Source of the DNA: Halichondria panicea
Lineage: Eukaryota > Porifera > Demospongiae > Suberitida > Halichondriidae
Direction of reading: 5' to 3'
Assembly (NCBI RefSeq): GCF_963675165.1
Contig: NC_087390.1
Location: forward strand, 4,411,301-4,475,300
DNA: 64,000 nt
Part shown: positions 46,694-58,697 of the stretch, piece by piece
Layout: each line of letters starts with the position of its first letter
Numbering within the stretch: the first letter of the stretch is position 1
The notes under the pieces: model-generated
What the model was told of the DNA's origin: nothing
Seen by the model: the letters and a program-made list of their open reading frames with translations, nothing else
The model's database searches: none
Translations under genes and position numbers: made by a program

Positions 46694-48600
46694 TTCATGA
46701 CGTTTTCAGAATTGCACGAAACTTGGTACATGTGTGAGGAATGGTATGATAACATCTCAGAAAAAATGTTGGGTTTGTAAACAATATGGCTTCTGAGATT
46801 AAGTTAATTTAAAAATGCAGAATTTCCCCACTTTTAGAAACTGGCTGCTGTTAGTTAAACTGTAACTTTCTAACCATTAACATTCAAGACTAAGAATGTA
46901 TATCATCTTGTTGCCTAAGAAATTCCGCATCATTTGGTATGTTGTATGGCTTCACTCGATAAAGTTTGGGTATTCCGTCTAATTAGTGTTCTTTGAAGTC
47001 TGGTTTCTCAAAAAATGCTGTTTTTTTCCTGTACTTTTTTGAGTATCATGTTCCTTATACAATTCTCTTGAAGTGTGACAAGTTTGATTCTGGGATTCCA
47101 ATGGGATCATGAGATATGTTGTGGGATGTAATGTGATTTGGGAAATATTTGTGGTTTTAGAGAATAAACAGTCCTTAAAAAAATGTTGTAAAGCCTTTCT
47201 GCATTCCCAATTGTTACTGTGCACTTTTCCTTAGTAAGTAAGCTGTGTGTGAGGCCCTTTGTTGTGGCAATATTGCAATTAGCAATATATTGTAGGTGTT
47301 AAGTTGATGAGCGACATTACCTACGTTCAAGCTAACAATTGTACGTTTTAGTTGTGATTTCATAAAAGTTAAGCAGTATAAAACATTAGCATTAACATTT
47401 AAAAACATTAACAAGCCTAGCCCAAATGTTTGGTCAGTATTTCTGATGCAGCTTTAATCTCCTTTTGGATAAATTCGACCTGTTCTGATTTGATGATCAA
47501 TCGTTTAAAAAAATAAAATCATATAGGCAACGTATAAAATTATCTATTTCTGAGGCTGGGATACTTGAATAAGCTGCATTATGGCCCGTGAGGGTAAAGA
47601 AATTGTACACACACTAGTGAGTTGTGTGGTTTTACTTGGAAAACACCCTAGCTAACCACCCATTTTTTTGTGCAAACCAATCACGAAATATTCTCTGGTG
47701 GCATTTCAGTTTCTACTGAGATTACTCAGTGTCCATCTTCTGACTGCAGTACTATACTGTATCAGTAGCTAGAGATGGTTCAAATAATTTATGATGTGTG
47801 TAGTTTGCACGTGTCTGGAATCGTTTGAGAAAACAAGAAATTATTGTTCAAGATGATGCTGCTCTCTCTCATAGTCCTCTGTAGTGCAGTACTCAAATGG
47901 CTGGTATGCTTGTCGCCGCTCAATCAAATAGCTGGTGTAATGTCAGTATTATTTTGCTGCTCGTATGGTCGCTGTAAACTTGTTTAGCTATCAGTCGTTT
48001 TACAGTTCCTCGGCTAAAAATGTCACTCGGCCGAAAGTTCGAATTCTTCCTTGTGATAACATAAGTTCAGGAAAGTTAGCACACATGTTTTAGGTGCATT
48101 ACACAACAAAGAAAGACTGTTTATTCTCTGAAACCACAAATATTGCCCAAATCACACTACATCCCACAACATATCTCATGATCCCATTGGAATCCCAAAA
48201 CCAAACTTGTCACACTTCAAGAGAATGGTATGAGGAACATGATACACAAAAAATTACAGGGAAAAAAACAGCGCTTTTTGAGAAGTCAGAGTTCAAAGGA
48301 TACTAATTAGATGCAATACCTAAAATTTATTAAGTGAAGCCGTACAACATACCAAATGATGCGGAATTTCTTAGGCAACAACATAATATACATTCTTAGT
48401 CTTGAATGTTAATGGTTAGAAAGTTACAGTTTAACTAACAGCAGCCAGTTTCTAAAAGTGGGGAAATTCTGCATTTTTTAATCAACTCAATCTCAGAAGC
48501 CATATTGTTTACAAACCCCAAATTTTTTCTGATATGTTACCATACCATTCCTCACACATGTACCAAGTTTCATGGAATTCTGAAGACGTCACGTTTTAAA
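46694..48600. mobile_element. 1.9-kb foldback with about 500-bp arms
   Basis: Arms 46694-47195 and 48096-48600 are diverged inverted copies (for example GAAACTTGGTACATGTGTGA on one side and its complement on the other; GAATTTCTTAGGCAACA likewise). The central 0.9 kb is unique. Matching short frames in the two arms are the same sequence read on opposite strands. No target duplication was established. Confidence 0.8.
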
Positions 48601-48957
48601 TTTCGTTGAATTGATACGGAATGACCCATAATTGGCATATTATGCTAGTTTGGACTATATACTACATGTAGCAGGAGCACATAAAGGCCTACAGTTGCTC
48701 AGAATAGCTGTTGTCTAAGTGGTGACAAAACCACAACACAACAACATTTCTCTGAATATCGTATACTGGTAATGATATTCATATATTTCACAACTACCAT
48801 ATATGGATATATTTGGTCAAACCACTTGCTCTTCTAATGCTCCTTCCTTTATCTGCTCCTGATACTAAGTTAAATGCAAGCTGCGCTGTGTATAAAGACA
48901 AGAGGGCATGCAACTACGTATTACAAAGGCGTATTACTAACAAGAATTAATTTGAAA
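48601..48957. other. Spacer, nothing recognised
   Basis: AT-rich; only a solo AGAGGGCATGCAAC motif near 48902, shared with the next foldback. Confidence 0.45.
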
Positions 48958-49166
48958 AGAAGAGAGGGCATGCAACCCACTTGATATCAGTGCACGTAGC
49001 TAGCAGAGTTCAAACGGGGGCGGGTGAATGTGCATGACTGTGCATGAAATGCTAAAAATAGAAATTTCTATTTTTAGCACTCATGCAAATGCGCACGCAC
49101 ACACATTCCTCCGCCCACGTTTGAACTCCGCTCATTTGCTGTTGCATGCCCTCTGAGTCTCTTCTT
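48958..49166. mobile_element. Foldback with AGAGGGCATGCAAC ends
   Basis: AGAAGAGAGGGCATGCAAC pairs with GTTGCATGCCCTCTGAGTCT, and AGTTCAAACG with CGTTTGAACT. The centre is CTAAAAATAGAAATTTCTAT and its complement. Confidence 0.72.
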
Positions 49167-49179
49167 TTAAAGACAGCAA

Positions 49180-49311
49180 TAATTTTCACTTCCGGCAGAT
49201 CCTGATAAGCAGAAACCATGCATTAGCTACAATCTACACAACTCTTTTTTTTCACCAATTCCTTTACATGCAGCTTATCAGGATTTCATTTCTGCCGGAA
49301 GTGAAAATTAT
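49180..49311. mobile_element. 130-bp foldback, ATAATTTTCACTTCCGGCAG ends
   Basis: ATAATTTTCACTTCCGGCAG pairs with CTGCCGGAAGTGAAAATTAT, and CCTGATAAGC with GCTTATCAGG. No coding frame. Confidence 0.75.
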
Positions 49312-49454
49312 CCACGTCCATGGAATTGACAATACGTGTATGTAAATATTCAAAGTTCGCAAGGGTTAATTGCTTTCTGGGAGTAAAACTTTGCGGATGC
49401 TATAGGTAAGTACCACAGAAAGTTTTCGAGAACAAATGATGCTACGCATGATTC

Positions 49455-49625
49455 TGAAGAGGCTTTCTGTGAGTCAAACTAAACTTTAGTTTGAAAATCC
49501 ACAAATAAAAGTTCAAGAGAACGTGGCTAGACGGCTGCATTGTAAACGTTGGGACAGACACAAACACACAGTCAGCTTTATCGTATATCCCTCTTGCGGC
49601 TACGCCTCGAGGCATAATCATGGCT
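49455..49625 (-). repeat. Diverged fragment of the 16.2/37.6 kb dispersed repeat
   Basis: Shares the end layout ACACACAGTC ... TCGTATA ... CCTCGAGGCATAAT with 37930-37990 (ACACACTACCGTATA ... CACCGAGGCATAA). Confidence 0.5.
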
Positions 49626-49723
49626 AACTTTATATAGAGCTGGCAACATAGCATGAATACCACCCACTTTTTATTGGATGAGATCTTCAAATTTGCTGTA
49701 TTATACTACTTTATGTGGATCTA

Positions 49724-50085
49724 CAGTGACGATTCAATGTAAAGCAACCTCTCAGGAGCGACCACCTCTCTACTCCGTATAACGAGCAGCTTTAGCTTTC
49801 TAGTCCCCAGCTAGCTTTAGCAATAACCTCCCAGAACGGACAGCCACACCCAGAATTAGCAGAAACTTATTGCATTATTTTGCCCAATCGTGAAAACCTG
49901 GCTGTAGCTTGTCTCTACAGCAGCTTGTATGAGCTAAAAAAAGCAGTTAGCAAAGCCCCAAGGTCCATTTGCAGCAAGAAATAACTCATAAAAAATACAT
50001 AGCTGGCAATCGAAACCTCCCAAGGAAGACCACCACAGCCAAAAGGCTGTTCCTCAATGGTGTCCGTTTTATGGAGGTTCCACTG
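49724..50085. mobile_element. 362-bp MITE, CAGTG ends, TA target site
   Basis: CAGTGACGATTCAATG at the left and GGAGGTTCCACTG at the right, each flanked by TA. Subterminal AACCTCTC and GGTTTCGATTGCC-type blocks are partly inverted. It resembles Tigger/pogo-type MITEs. Confidence 0.7.
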
Positions 50086-51062
50086 TAGTGAGATTCGAAT
50101 TTTTGTACCAGCTTAATTTGCATGTAGAGACTAAAATTAAAATTGTAATATTATCGATACTTAACTATGGTTGTACAGGTTGCGGTATATAGCGAAGGCG
50201 TCATATCCGGCGCGAGGATATTATGTCATATTTTTGGCAGTACCGGATCTATAAGCGTATGTCACGTGCCTCTACGTCTCTGTTCAAGTGTTGCATGCAC
50301 GTGACTGTGGTTAGGTTTTTGGGGGAGTACTGAGAGAGGGGACCCCGCGATTTGCTTTAAGCACTTAAGTGTTGGGGGGCCCTCATTCAGCCCCCCCCCC
50401 CCAACCGGTAATCAACATTGTCGAATAGAAAAGGTAGTTAGGGCTCTAACCGATATGGAATATTGAATGGGAGGGTGGGAGGCAAAGGGTTTGACGAGTC
50501 TTTTGCAAAAGTCTGGCCATTGACGGAAGTGAAGTGGCTATATATTTCAGAAAATTTGCCGCGGTTTTAAAAACAACCTTACTAGCTCGAATCTAATGCT
50601 AAAAATTGCAGTTCTTGTCTCGAGGATAATAGGGTAATGAATTATTCTGCTCTCTATTTAAATTTTATATGCCACCATAATTTTATTACACTAGCAGTCA
50701 GCACTGGCCAGTATACGAAATAGCGAGTGGCCGTACACTATTAGTGTGAGTTTTGTGCAGTAAACATCTAGATAGCAATCCGTGCCAAACCAAATGGCCG
50801 TTATAATTTATTTGTACTTCAGAGAGCTGGAATAGCGAGAGTCTACTGTAGATCTACTGTAATTACAGCGCCACGCGAGGGGTAAATGAAGCGCCTATAT
50901 ATCGCTGGTACTTATGAGAAGGCAATTATCCTGCACACATGATCTTTGTGAACCAAAACTAGACACACACTACATGCACGGTATGAAGGTTGTTCACGAG
51001 TCAGCTCTTAGTTAGCTATAGCGAGTAAAACTGAGCTAGATCCCATTTTCTCTAAAATGTAT
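50086..51062. other. Spacer with a diverged CAGTAGACT MITE
   Basis: No gene. At about 50704-50848 is a diverged copy of the 23774-24034 MITE in reverse (ends GAATAGCGAGAGTCTACTG|TA). A run of 14 C is at about 50389-50402. Confidence 0.6.
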
Positions 51063-51556
51063 ATGCACTTGCCAATCTAATGCCCCATTCCCCCCCCTTT
51101 CGGGGATAGGTGGGGGTTAGACCAATCACATGATCTAATACCCCTACCTTTGGGCATGTTATTTTCTCTAATCCCCTGATAGCCCCTAGTACAACGTGGG
51201 GGTTATATGCATGGGGATTACCCCTGTATTACACTATAGCTATTTCTTCATGGTTTCACTAGCGAGAAGATAACAGATTATTTGAAGTACAGAATCAAAT
51301 AATTGGCAGCTATATATATACTCCTATACAGCTAGTGAAGTCAAAAAGGCAGAGATTGCTCAGGATAAAATTTTGCTCTCACTGTGCTCAGCATGTGTTG
51401 GAAGGAAGAGTGTGGCACACATCGTGTGATTTTTAATTGACCTTTGACCCAACGCATGCATCAGGTGATCCCCCTAGGTAGGGGAGCAACTTCTAGTCTA
51501 ATCCCCACCTATCCCCGGTAGGGGGGAGGTGGGGCATTGCTTTGACAAGTGCATTA
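51063..51556. mobile_element. 494-bp foldback, ATGCACTTGNCAA ends
   Basis: ATGCACTTGCCAATCTAATG pairs with CATTGCTTTGACAAGTGCAT, and GGGGATAGGTGGGGGTTAGA with TCTAATCCCCACCTATCCCC. Confidence 0.75.
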
Positions 51557-51597
51557 TAGCTGTAGAAACATAAGTGCCACAATAATTTAGGCGCCCG

Positions 51598-52150
51598 CTT
51601 AGCCTCGATACCAGGCCGCACTTCCCACTTCACTTAGGGAAGTGGGTCTGGTATTGACTGCTTGCGGATGCGCTAATATCCCCCGGTATCTGGGGGCTTT
51701 GGATAACATCGTATATTCTCAGTAAAACTATGACATCACAACGAACGGAAGTGGATTGAAGGAAGTAGATAGAAAGTTCCATTGAAGGTTTCTAGCCCAC
51801 ACAGCAAAAACACATTATGTTATATGGGATGCATCATCGTATTTAGTGTTAAAATGACAGAAATTTATGTCATTTCTACATTAAATTTCAAATGATGCAT
51901 TTTATTTGAGATGTTTTATGTTATTATAACATATCTGTTTTTACTGTGCATCGGATAGCATTCTCTGATAGCTACCCTTAGCCTGCTATGTTAACGAAAG
52001 ACTCACAGCCTGCAACAGTGTGGATGACAATCGTCTGAACAGAGTGAAAGCTGACAAGAGCCTATATGGACAGGCCACGCCCATTTAACATTAACTTTGG
52101 TGAAAGTCTACTATACTACTGCTACTGCAGAAGAAATTGCTGTACAACAA
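51598..52150. repeat. Second copy of the 41.5 kb dispersed repeat, with nested MITE
   Basis: Collinear with 41484-41840 except for an insertion at about 51800-51948. The insertion has CACAGCAAAAACA and TGTTTTTACTGTG ends. Interruption in one copy and an empty site in the other (CTAGCCCATCTGATAG) establish the insertion directly. Confidence 0.78.
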
Positions 52151-52728
52151 ACCTACACAGCTAGCTATATAGCTGTGTATGACTTTTAGGATATTTTCTC
52201 TGATGAATTCTGTAATATAGGAAATTTTACGGGAAAAAATATCCAATAATTTGGCGCACGCGCAAGCAGTCGATAGCAGGCCTTCTTTTCTATGAAGGCC
52301 GATGAAGGAGGCTAGCGCACGCTAGGCTGAAAGCAAAAGTTGCGCCACTCAGAAGTGGAATAATTATTTATAAATTACAGTAGTAGTAGTCTAGATCTAA
52401 TTTACCACTGTGACACAGGTTTTCAGGTTTAACCATACAGTGTTTTAACGTTATATCAGCCATGTCTTGTCAGCACAAATTTTACAATGGAATGTATTAC
52501 GTCATGTACAAGCTAACGAAACCATAAAAATGTTGCTATGCTCAACCGCATGTAAAGTTTCACTATTGTGAGCAATCTCATTGGTCACGTTGGAAATCCA
52601 CCATGGCCATAAAGAGGGCGGCTGATTCATGAGCTAGCTATCTAGAAGAGGCCCCCTTCTAATAAGGCACCACCTGGAGATTTCTCCCATAAGGCACCAT
52701 GGCCATAATTATGATAGTATTTCTGCAT
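52151..52728. other. Spacer, nothing firmly recognised
   Basis: Contains GGCTGATTCATGAG near 52619, a phrase also found at the end of the 63177-63584 element; otherwise no feature. Confidence 0.4.
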
Positions 52729-52764
52729 TAGCCTCATTCCTAGGCCAATCTGGGAATGAGGCTA
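52729..52764. mobile_element. 36-bp TAGCCTCATT mini-palindrome
   Basis: TAGCCTCATTCCTAGGCC then AATCTGGGAATGAGGCTA; flanks TTTCTGCAT and GTATTGCAT agree at 6 of 9 positions. It is the smallest likely member of the TAGCCTC group. Confidence 0.6.
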
Positions 52765-53383
52765 GTATTGCATACACTTGTCTCGAAAAGGTAATTATTA
52801 AAAAGCGGCGGGTACATATCAGTTTAGATGAACATTATTAATCCATTTATTAATTCTTCAACTAACATTGCATCTAGCTAGATCTACCATCAATCTATTA
52901 TTATGATTATCATGTAGTGTGTCCACGTACGTACATAGTTGGGCGTGGCCCGACCGTCCCTGACAGGAGGTCGGGGGACACGCTTATATAGGATTTGGAC
53001 TGCTGCACTGAGAAGTGCAGCCCAATCAGAGTGCAGTATTTCTGAGATAACGATATTCATGACTCAAATATCGGACATGCGGTTTATAATGTTATTTATG
53101 ATGTATAACACAGCAGTACAAATCCTACATACGTACATAAGCGTGTCACCCAGCCACCCTTTGGGTGCCGGGCCAAGCCCAGCTAGTACGTACACATACC
53201 TGTACAGCGTTTCGAGAAATGCCACAGTGAGATTGCATCTCTCATAGGCCACTTGAGAGAGAACGAAATCTATAACTTTAAACAGAGGTATAAATAACAG
53301 TCGGTCATCGGTCAATTTCCGAGCAATTAGCCTATTTGACCGGCCATTTAGTTACTTGCTCGGTCATTATCATAGAGATAGTA

Positions 53384-53868
53384 CAGCGGTTTTCAGAGTT
53401 CTTGCATCTCCAATGTCTAGAGCGGAAGTTACTTGTCACGTGATATTCCCACAAATATTGCTGAGTCAGACAAGTTTCTTGTTAGATTCAGAGAAGTCTG
53501 AAATAAGAGTGTAGCTTCCCAGTATTATAAGGAACTGGTTGAAGTGGCTTGCCCCGGCCTGCCTACTCATTTTGTGTTGCTGCAAGCTGATGAGTCATAC
53601 AGACAGTAGAATCTCTCTTAGCTCCAGACATCCAGTCTTGTGTTACTAATAGTAGCTCACAAAACTATTTGAACTGCTTACAATCTCAAGGATAGCTTCA
53701 GCGGTGATGCAAAAGGCTTGCAAAGGCTATTTCCAAAGGTTGATTTTCTCCTAAATCATGTATTGGAAAAATATCGGGTTGGAATGAGGTAGAAATTCAA
53801 TCTTGTTACGTAATGGTTCACGTGACAAATACTTCCGCTCTAGACATATAGAACTCTGAAAACCGCTG
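53384..53868. mobile_element. 485-bp MITE, CAGCGGTTTTCAGAGTTC ends, TA target site
   Basis: CAGCGGTTTTCAGAGTTCT and AGAACTCTGAAAACCGCTG flanked by TA; inner CTAGAGCGGAAGT pairs with ACTTCCGCTCTAG. Confidence 0.82.
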
Positions 53869-53924
53869 TAGAGGAAGAAGATTGGAAACGAGATCACGTG
53901 CGCTATAAATCATACGTTGAGAGC

Positions 53925-54345
53925 AAAGGAGGTCGGACATCACTTGAACTTTCACTAATTATGACCTTTTAATGACATTCCAGGCCAAATTGCTTTTTTC
54001 GTTTTTGCTGACTCAGCAGTAGCGTCTACTGTACTTATGCTAGTCTCTATTTTAGCCGCCCTCTAAAAGTTGGGCGGCGTAATCACGAGTCTGTATTATA
54101 GAGGGCGACTGATTCATGAAACAATATTTCTGCACGGTTTCTGTGGCTGAATCTGTTGACAGCTAGTTGTGTTTGGTGTCTATGATGGTTACTGGACCTA
54201 ACCCTATCAGCACATAATAGCCATACTAGCTAGATCCAGTCATGTTCTACTGCTGAGTCAGCAAAAACGAAAAGCAATTTGGCCTGGAATGTCATTAAAA
54301 GGTCATAATTAGTGAAAGTTCAAGTGATGTCCGACCTCCTCTGCA
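53925..54345. mobile_element. 421-bp foldback, GGAGGTCGGACATCACTTGA ends
   Basis: Arms of about 80 bp are nearly perfect (GGAGGTCGGACATCACTTGA and complement; GCTGACTCAGCAGTAG and complement). TTGAGAG flanks both ends (53918-53924, 54346-54352). Confidence 0.85.
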
Positions 54346-54352
54346 TTGAGAG

Positions 54353-55495
54353 GCTCTGTATGGGGTGTTATCTGTGTCAAAATGACTATGACAATGTACA
54401 CACGCGTGCATTCATATGCACATTATAATATGCATGCCAACATGCATATGCACGTTACAATATGCATGTCAACATGCATATGCACATACAATATGCATGT
54501 CAACATGCATATGCACATACAATATGCATGCAACATGCATATGCACCTTACAACATGCATGCATGCCAACATGCATGTCAACATAATATATACACATTAC
54601 AACGTGCATATATACACGTTAAACAATTATCAAGTCAATAATAATTACATATAGTATGCATGTGCATGTATACTTACACATTACACAATATGCATGTATC
54701 CGGATATTGATACACTGTAATTTTGTAGGCAGAAAGGGTGGAGTCTAGATTATGTGGTCATTGGGTCAAAGTGCAAGTGCTCATTATATATGATAGTAGG
54801 ACTAGCACAATAAATTTAGTTGGCGCGAGTAATCTTGTCAGCCATTTATATCACAGCTATAACTAGCTAGCTATAGTCTGATACACTGTCGGTACTTCTT
54901 CTTCCTTATTTTTCTCGCCTCCAGATTTGGAGAGTAGCCAACGAGGGCAGATTATATTTAGAAGCCCACTCTCCACGTGTCGGTACATGTGGAGTGGGCT
55001 TATATTTTTACCGCGCATGCACAATCAAGTCAAGATGTCACACCTACTAACAAACTAATTATTGCGGCGTCTTTTCCAACTCAAATTGGAGTCTTGTGGA
55101 GGAGTCATCCACAATTAATGTTGTGTGTGCCAATGAACCAGTCTACCAATCATTATTATATGGACATGTATATGCATATTATTGGGTGTAAGTGTATAAT
55201 TATGCTGCCGGAGGTATAATTATTGACATCCCATGCATGCAGCATAATACTGTAAATGTGTATAATAATTATATGCATGTTGTAATGTGCATATGCATGT
55301 TGCATGCATGCATATTGTAACGTGCATATGCATGTTGTAATGTTCATATGCATGTTGCATGCACATTGTAACGTGCATATGCATGCACATTGTAACGTGC
55401 ATATGCATGTTGACATGCATATTGTAACGTGCATATGAATGCACGCGTGTGTACATTGTCATAGTCATTTTGACACAGATAACACCCCATAGCTC
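54353..55495. mobile_element. 1.1-kb foldback with ATATGCATGT satellite arms
   Basis: The outer arms (GGGTGTTATCTGTGTCAAAA and complement) lead into tandem CATATGCACGTTACAATATG units on both sides. The centre holds an AAGCCCACTCTCCACGTG hairpin (about 54960-54998). Met/His/Cys-rich frames in the arms are artefacts of the satellite. Confidence 0.8.
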
Positions 55496-55500
55496 TGAGG

Positions 55501-56104
55501 CAGAGGAGGTACGACATAGGTTGACCTTTTGCTAATGAGTTACTCCCGTATTGCATTCCATGCAGCATGACAGGATGTCACGCCCACATGATATTTGCGT
55601 TGACTCAGCAGATATTTTATGCACTGTCAGCGCTATTTTACTGTGCTTTGTGTTTATCTCTTCTGGAGTCTCTCCAAGAGGCTTTTTCTACTAGTCTATC
55701 AATCTTAGTATCTACTATAAGTGTTACATTTAACATAGGAGCCATAGAAAGCGCAACAAACTCTTACACTGTAAGTTTATAGCTCATTTCTTCAACTATG
55801 ACAATGCTATTCATTTTTTTATGTCACAGGATATAGCTAGGCATTATTTATAACTACTGTGGAGTACTATGATTGTTTGTAGTCTTTTAGCTAGCTAGGA
55901 GAGCAAGTTTTGGTGGTATGCTTCCGTCTTCTTTCTCCGTACACTCACAACTCCTCCGTGAAACCATAGTGAAACTTGATGATAAATTATGACGCGAGGC
56001 CACACCTCCTCCAGGTAAATGTGGGCGTTACATCCTGTCATGCTGCAGGAATGCAATACAGGAGTAACTCATTAGCAAAAGGTCAACCTATGTCGTACCA
56101 AGGG
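55501..56104. mobile_element. 600-bp foldback, GAGGTACGACATAGGTTGAC ends
   Basis: GGTACGACATAGGTTGACCT and complement; arms of about 90 bp including GAGTTACTCC and CATCCTGTCATGCTGCA. The outer end resembles the 53925 and 42384 elements. Confidence 0.8.
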
Positions 56105-56149
56105 CGTATACTCTCGCGTGTAAATCAAATATACCACTCGAGGCCATTG

Positions 56150-57020
56150 TTTAACTATAACTTATAACACGGGCACGAGGGATGTATGGAATATATTGCA
56201 CTGAAGCACGAGGGCGTAAGCCCCGAGGGCTGAGTGCAATATATGCCATGCATCCCGAGTTCACGTGTTATAACTAGTTTATATCCCGAGGGCATAGCAA
56301 CATAACACTGTCTTAGTAACACAATATAAACTGCACAAAAAGATGACAAAGACAACTCTAGACACAGCTCCATCTCTTCTCTCTTCTAGACGCCAGTATC
56401 TGCAGCGTATAAGATTGACATGACCGACCAATGGATTGACACAACATTGTTTGAGTCCCAACGCTGAAATCACTGCAAAACAGCCCCACCCCACTTCTGG
56501 TGCTGCAAAACAGCCCCACCCCACTACTGCTGCAAAGAAACAGCCCCACCCCACTTACTGCTGCGAAGAAACAGCTCAGTGTTACTTCTGCTCGAACAGC
56601 CCTCCACGGTGGTCGGCATCACAAACAAGCCAAGAAGCTTGCCTCTACACTGCTGCAAAACAGCTCAAGCCCCCAGCAAAAAGAGCTGCTTCTAGTGCTA
56701 TGGTGAAACAGAATTGACATGCATAACGAGGTCGAGAACTAGGTCTAGGAACACAGAATCTTCCACAAAATGAACCTTGGACAATTTTAAAACCTGCATG
56801 GTTAAGGTTGCAAAGAAGAAGCTCCAGTCCAGCAGTGCTGAACATTCCTGCATGGCTTTACTTTGATACTTGTTATTTATCATGATAATTTTAATAATTG
56901 CGTTTTGTGGTTAGTGCATTATGACTTAATTTGCGGTTAGTACATTATGACTTTCAGCAGTGCATTATGCCGCATATTGCACTTGGCAACAACGTAGCAA
57001 CGGGATATAAGTACTTATGT
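56150..57020 (+). mobile_element. Module M2: hairpin, TATA-like box, Lys/Pro-rich frame
   Basis: A hairpin (56150-56280, loop GAGGGCGTAAGCCCCGAGGG) is followed by ACAATATAAAC at about 56322 and ATG at 56343. The frame runs MTKTTLDTAPSLLSSRRQYL, has one TGA after about 25 codons, then continues in the same frame through repeated AAKQPHPT units to KPPAKRAASSAMVKQN, stop 56717. The body is closed by inverted TTATATCCCG ... CGGGATATAA. Confidence 0.6.
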
Positions 57021-57840
57021 TATAGATAGTACATGGGCATGAGGTATCTATGTGTTATAGTGTCCCATATCACGAGGGATGAGGGACACTATAACCATAG
57101 ATACCGAATGCACATGTGCTAACTGATTTAGATCCCACTTTTCATTGGCTGCCTCAGGCAAGAAGTGTATCTATAAAAGCAGCAAGCCTTAGCAACAGCT
57201 TTATTTTTGAAAATGTCCTGTTTTGACAAGCTAGATGATTTCTGCTTCTCTGCTAAATAACCTTTCATTGGCCTTCTTCAACATTGGAATGGAAAACTAG
57301 TGACTCCACCTTGTGCAGGAAGCACTCTGCAACAAATGAGCCCAGCCTCCTCTTTTCTCTGCACTCATGCAAGCCCCACCCCCAGCTCAGTAAACTGTTC
57401 TGATATGTACGGCTAGCTAGCAAGGAACAGCTTGCAGCAATGCTACAGTGCACTATCGTTCCCAAAAAGACACAGGAGTCTACTGTTTGAAACATGGCTG
57501 CAGGATAGAAACAGAAGTCAAGCAAAGTTGACAAATGCTACAAGTTGAAGACATGCTTTCATGCTTGTGACAATGGACCCAGAACTGTTATAATCATTGG
57601 CTCTTAGTGTTCCTCGTAGAGACAAGAAAAGATACTGGTGAACCCTACCATCAACCCAGCAAACGCTATAGAAACTGGTAGTGAAAAAACTGAACAGCCA
57701 TAGCTAATTATCATGCAGCTATAGCTATTATCATTTCTGTGCATTCAAAAAAATTATACTTGTACTTTATATACCCTCAAGCTTATAATTCCCTGGGAAA
57801 CTATGAGATTATAATTCCCTGCTAAACACACACAAGTGGG
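57020..57840 (+). mobile_element. Module M3: hairpin, inverted CCAAT, TATA box, short frame
   Basis: Hairpin at 57020-57125 (GGTATCTATG ... CATAGATACC), then TTCATTGGCTG, CTATAAAAGC (about 57170), and ATG at 57211 (MSCFDKLDDFCFSAK, stop). No longer basic frame could be read; this copy looks decayed. The end CTAAACACACACAAGTGGGA matches the ends of M1 and M4. Confidence 0.5.
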
Positions 57841-57844
57841 ATCT

Positions 57845-58690
57845 AGGTTATGGTTAGAACATGGGCATGAGGTATCTATGTGTTATAGTGTCCCAAAGCT
57901 CGAGGGCTTTAGCCCGAGGGATGAGGGACACTATAACCATAGATACCGAATGCACATGTTCTAACTGATTTAGATCCCAAAACCTATTGGATACTAGAAA
58001 TGCACTAGCTTAGCAACAGTCAACCTATATAAACAGCCAACCTATAGCAACTGCATCATTATTCTTTTGAAAACTAATATCTGAAGTTGGCATCTCTGTG
58101 TCTCTACTAAATCTGTGATCTCTATTCAAGTCAACCCTGTTCTTCCACCTCAGTTTGATGGACAAAATTATAGTCCCAGCTCCTCCCCCAGTTTTGCAGC
58201 AAACAAGCCCAGCACACTTCACAAGAAACGAGCGGCTCGTACTACTCTCACAAAGCGAAAGGAAGACACCTATAAGCTATAATTTGCAGCAAGCAAGCCC
58301 AGAAAATGAGCGGCTCCTATACTACTCTTGAACAAAGCGAAAGGAACTTTAGGAAGAAGCCAAAGCTAGAATCCCAGCACTTCCATACATCCAGCTCCTC
58401 CCCCATGCAGCCTTGCAGCAAAAAAGCACAGCACACTGCCCAAAAAACGAGCGTCTCCTACTACTTTCGAACAAAGCCAAAAAAAGAAACTAGAGCTTCT
58501 CTCTTTCATTCTATAGTTCTGTTATTATAATTATTACTAGACAAAGCATCTAGCTACAATATGTTATTACATGTGTATCTTCTTGTAAATCACAATACAA
58601 TGTACAATGTTGTAGTTTGTAGCCCAGAGCAATCTATAGTACCGGTACTATAGCTCATAGTTCCCTGCTAAATACACTCAAATGGGGATC
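57845..58690 (+). mobile_element. Module M4: hairpin, inverted CCAAT, TATA box, basic frame
   Basis: Hairpin 57851-57965 with loop GAGGGCTTTAGCCCGAGGG; CTATTGG; CTATATAAAC (about 58025); a frame with VNPVLPPQFDGQNYSPSS, then SFAANKPSTLHKKRAARTTL and TKRKEDTYKL, stop near 58282. Three diverged copies of the AACAAGCCCAGCACA ... AAGCGAAAGGAA unit follow one another. It is the inverse near-copy of M1. No in-frame ATG was seen. Confidence 0.65.
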
Positions 58691-58697
58691 TAAGTAT

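Noticed and set aside
46979-48306. Two similar short frames in opposite orientation
   Set aside because: They are the same arm sequence of the 1.9 kb foldback read twice; divergence introduces stops and no family is recognisable.
54346-55568. Met/His/Cys-rich frames that look like metal-binding peptides
   Set aside because: They come from the ATATGCATGT satellite on both arms of a foldback and occur equally on both strands.
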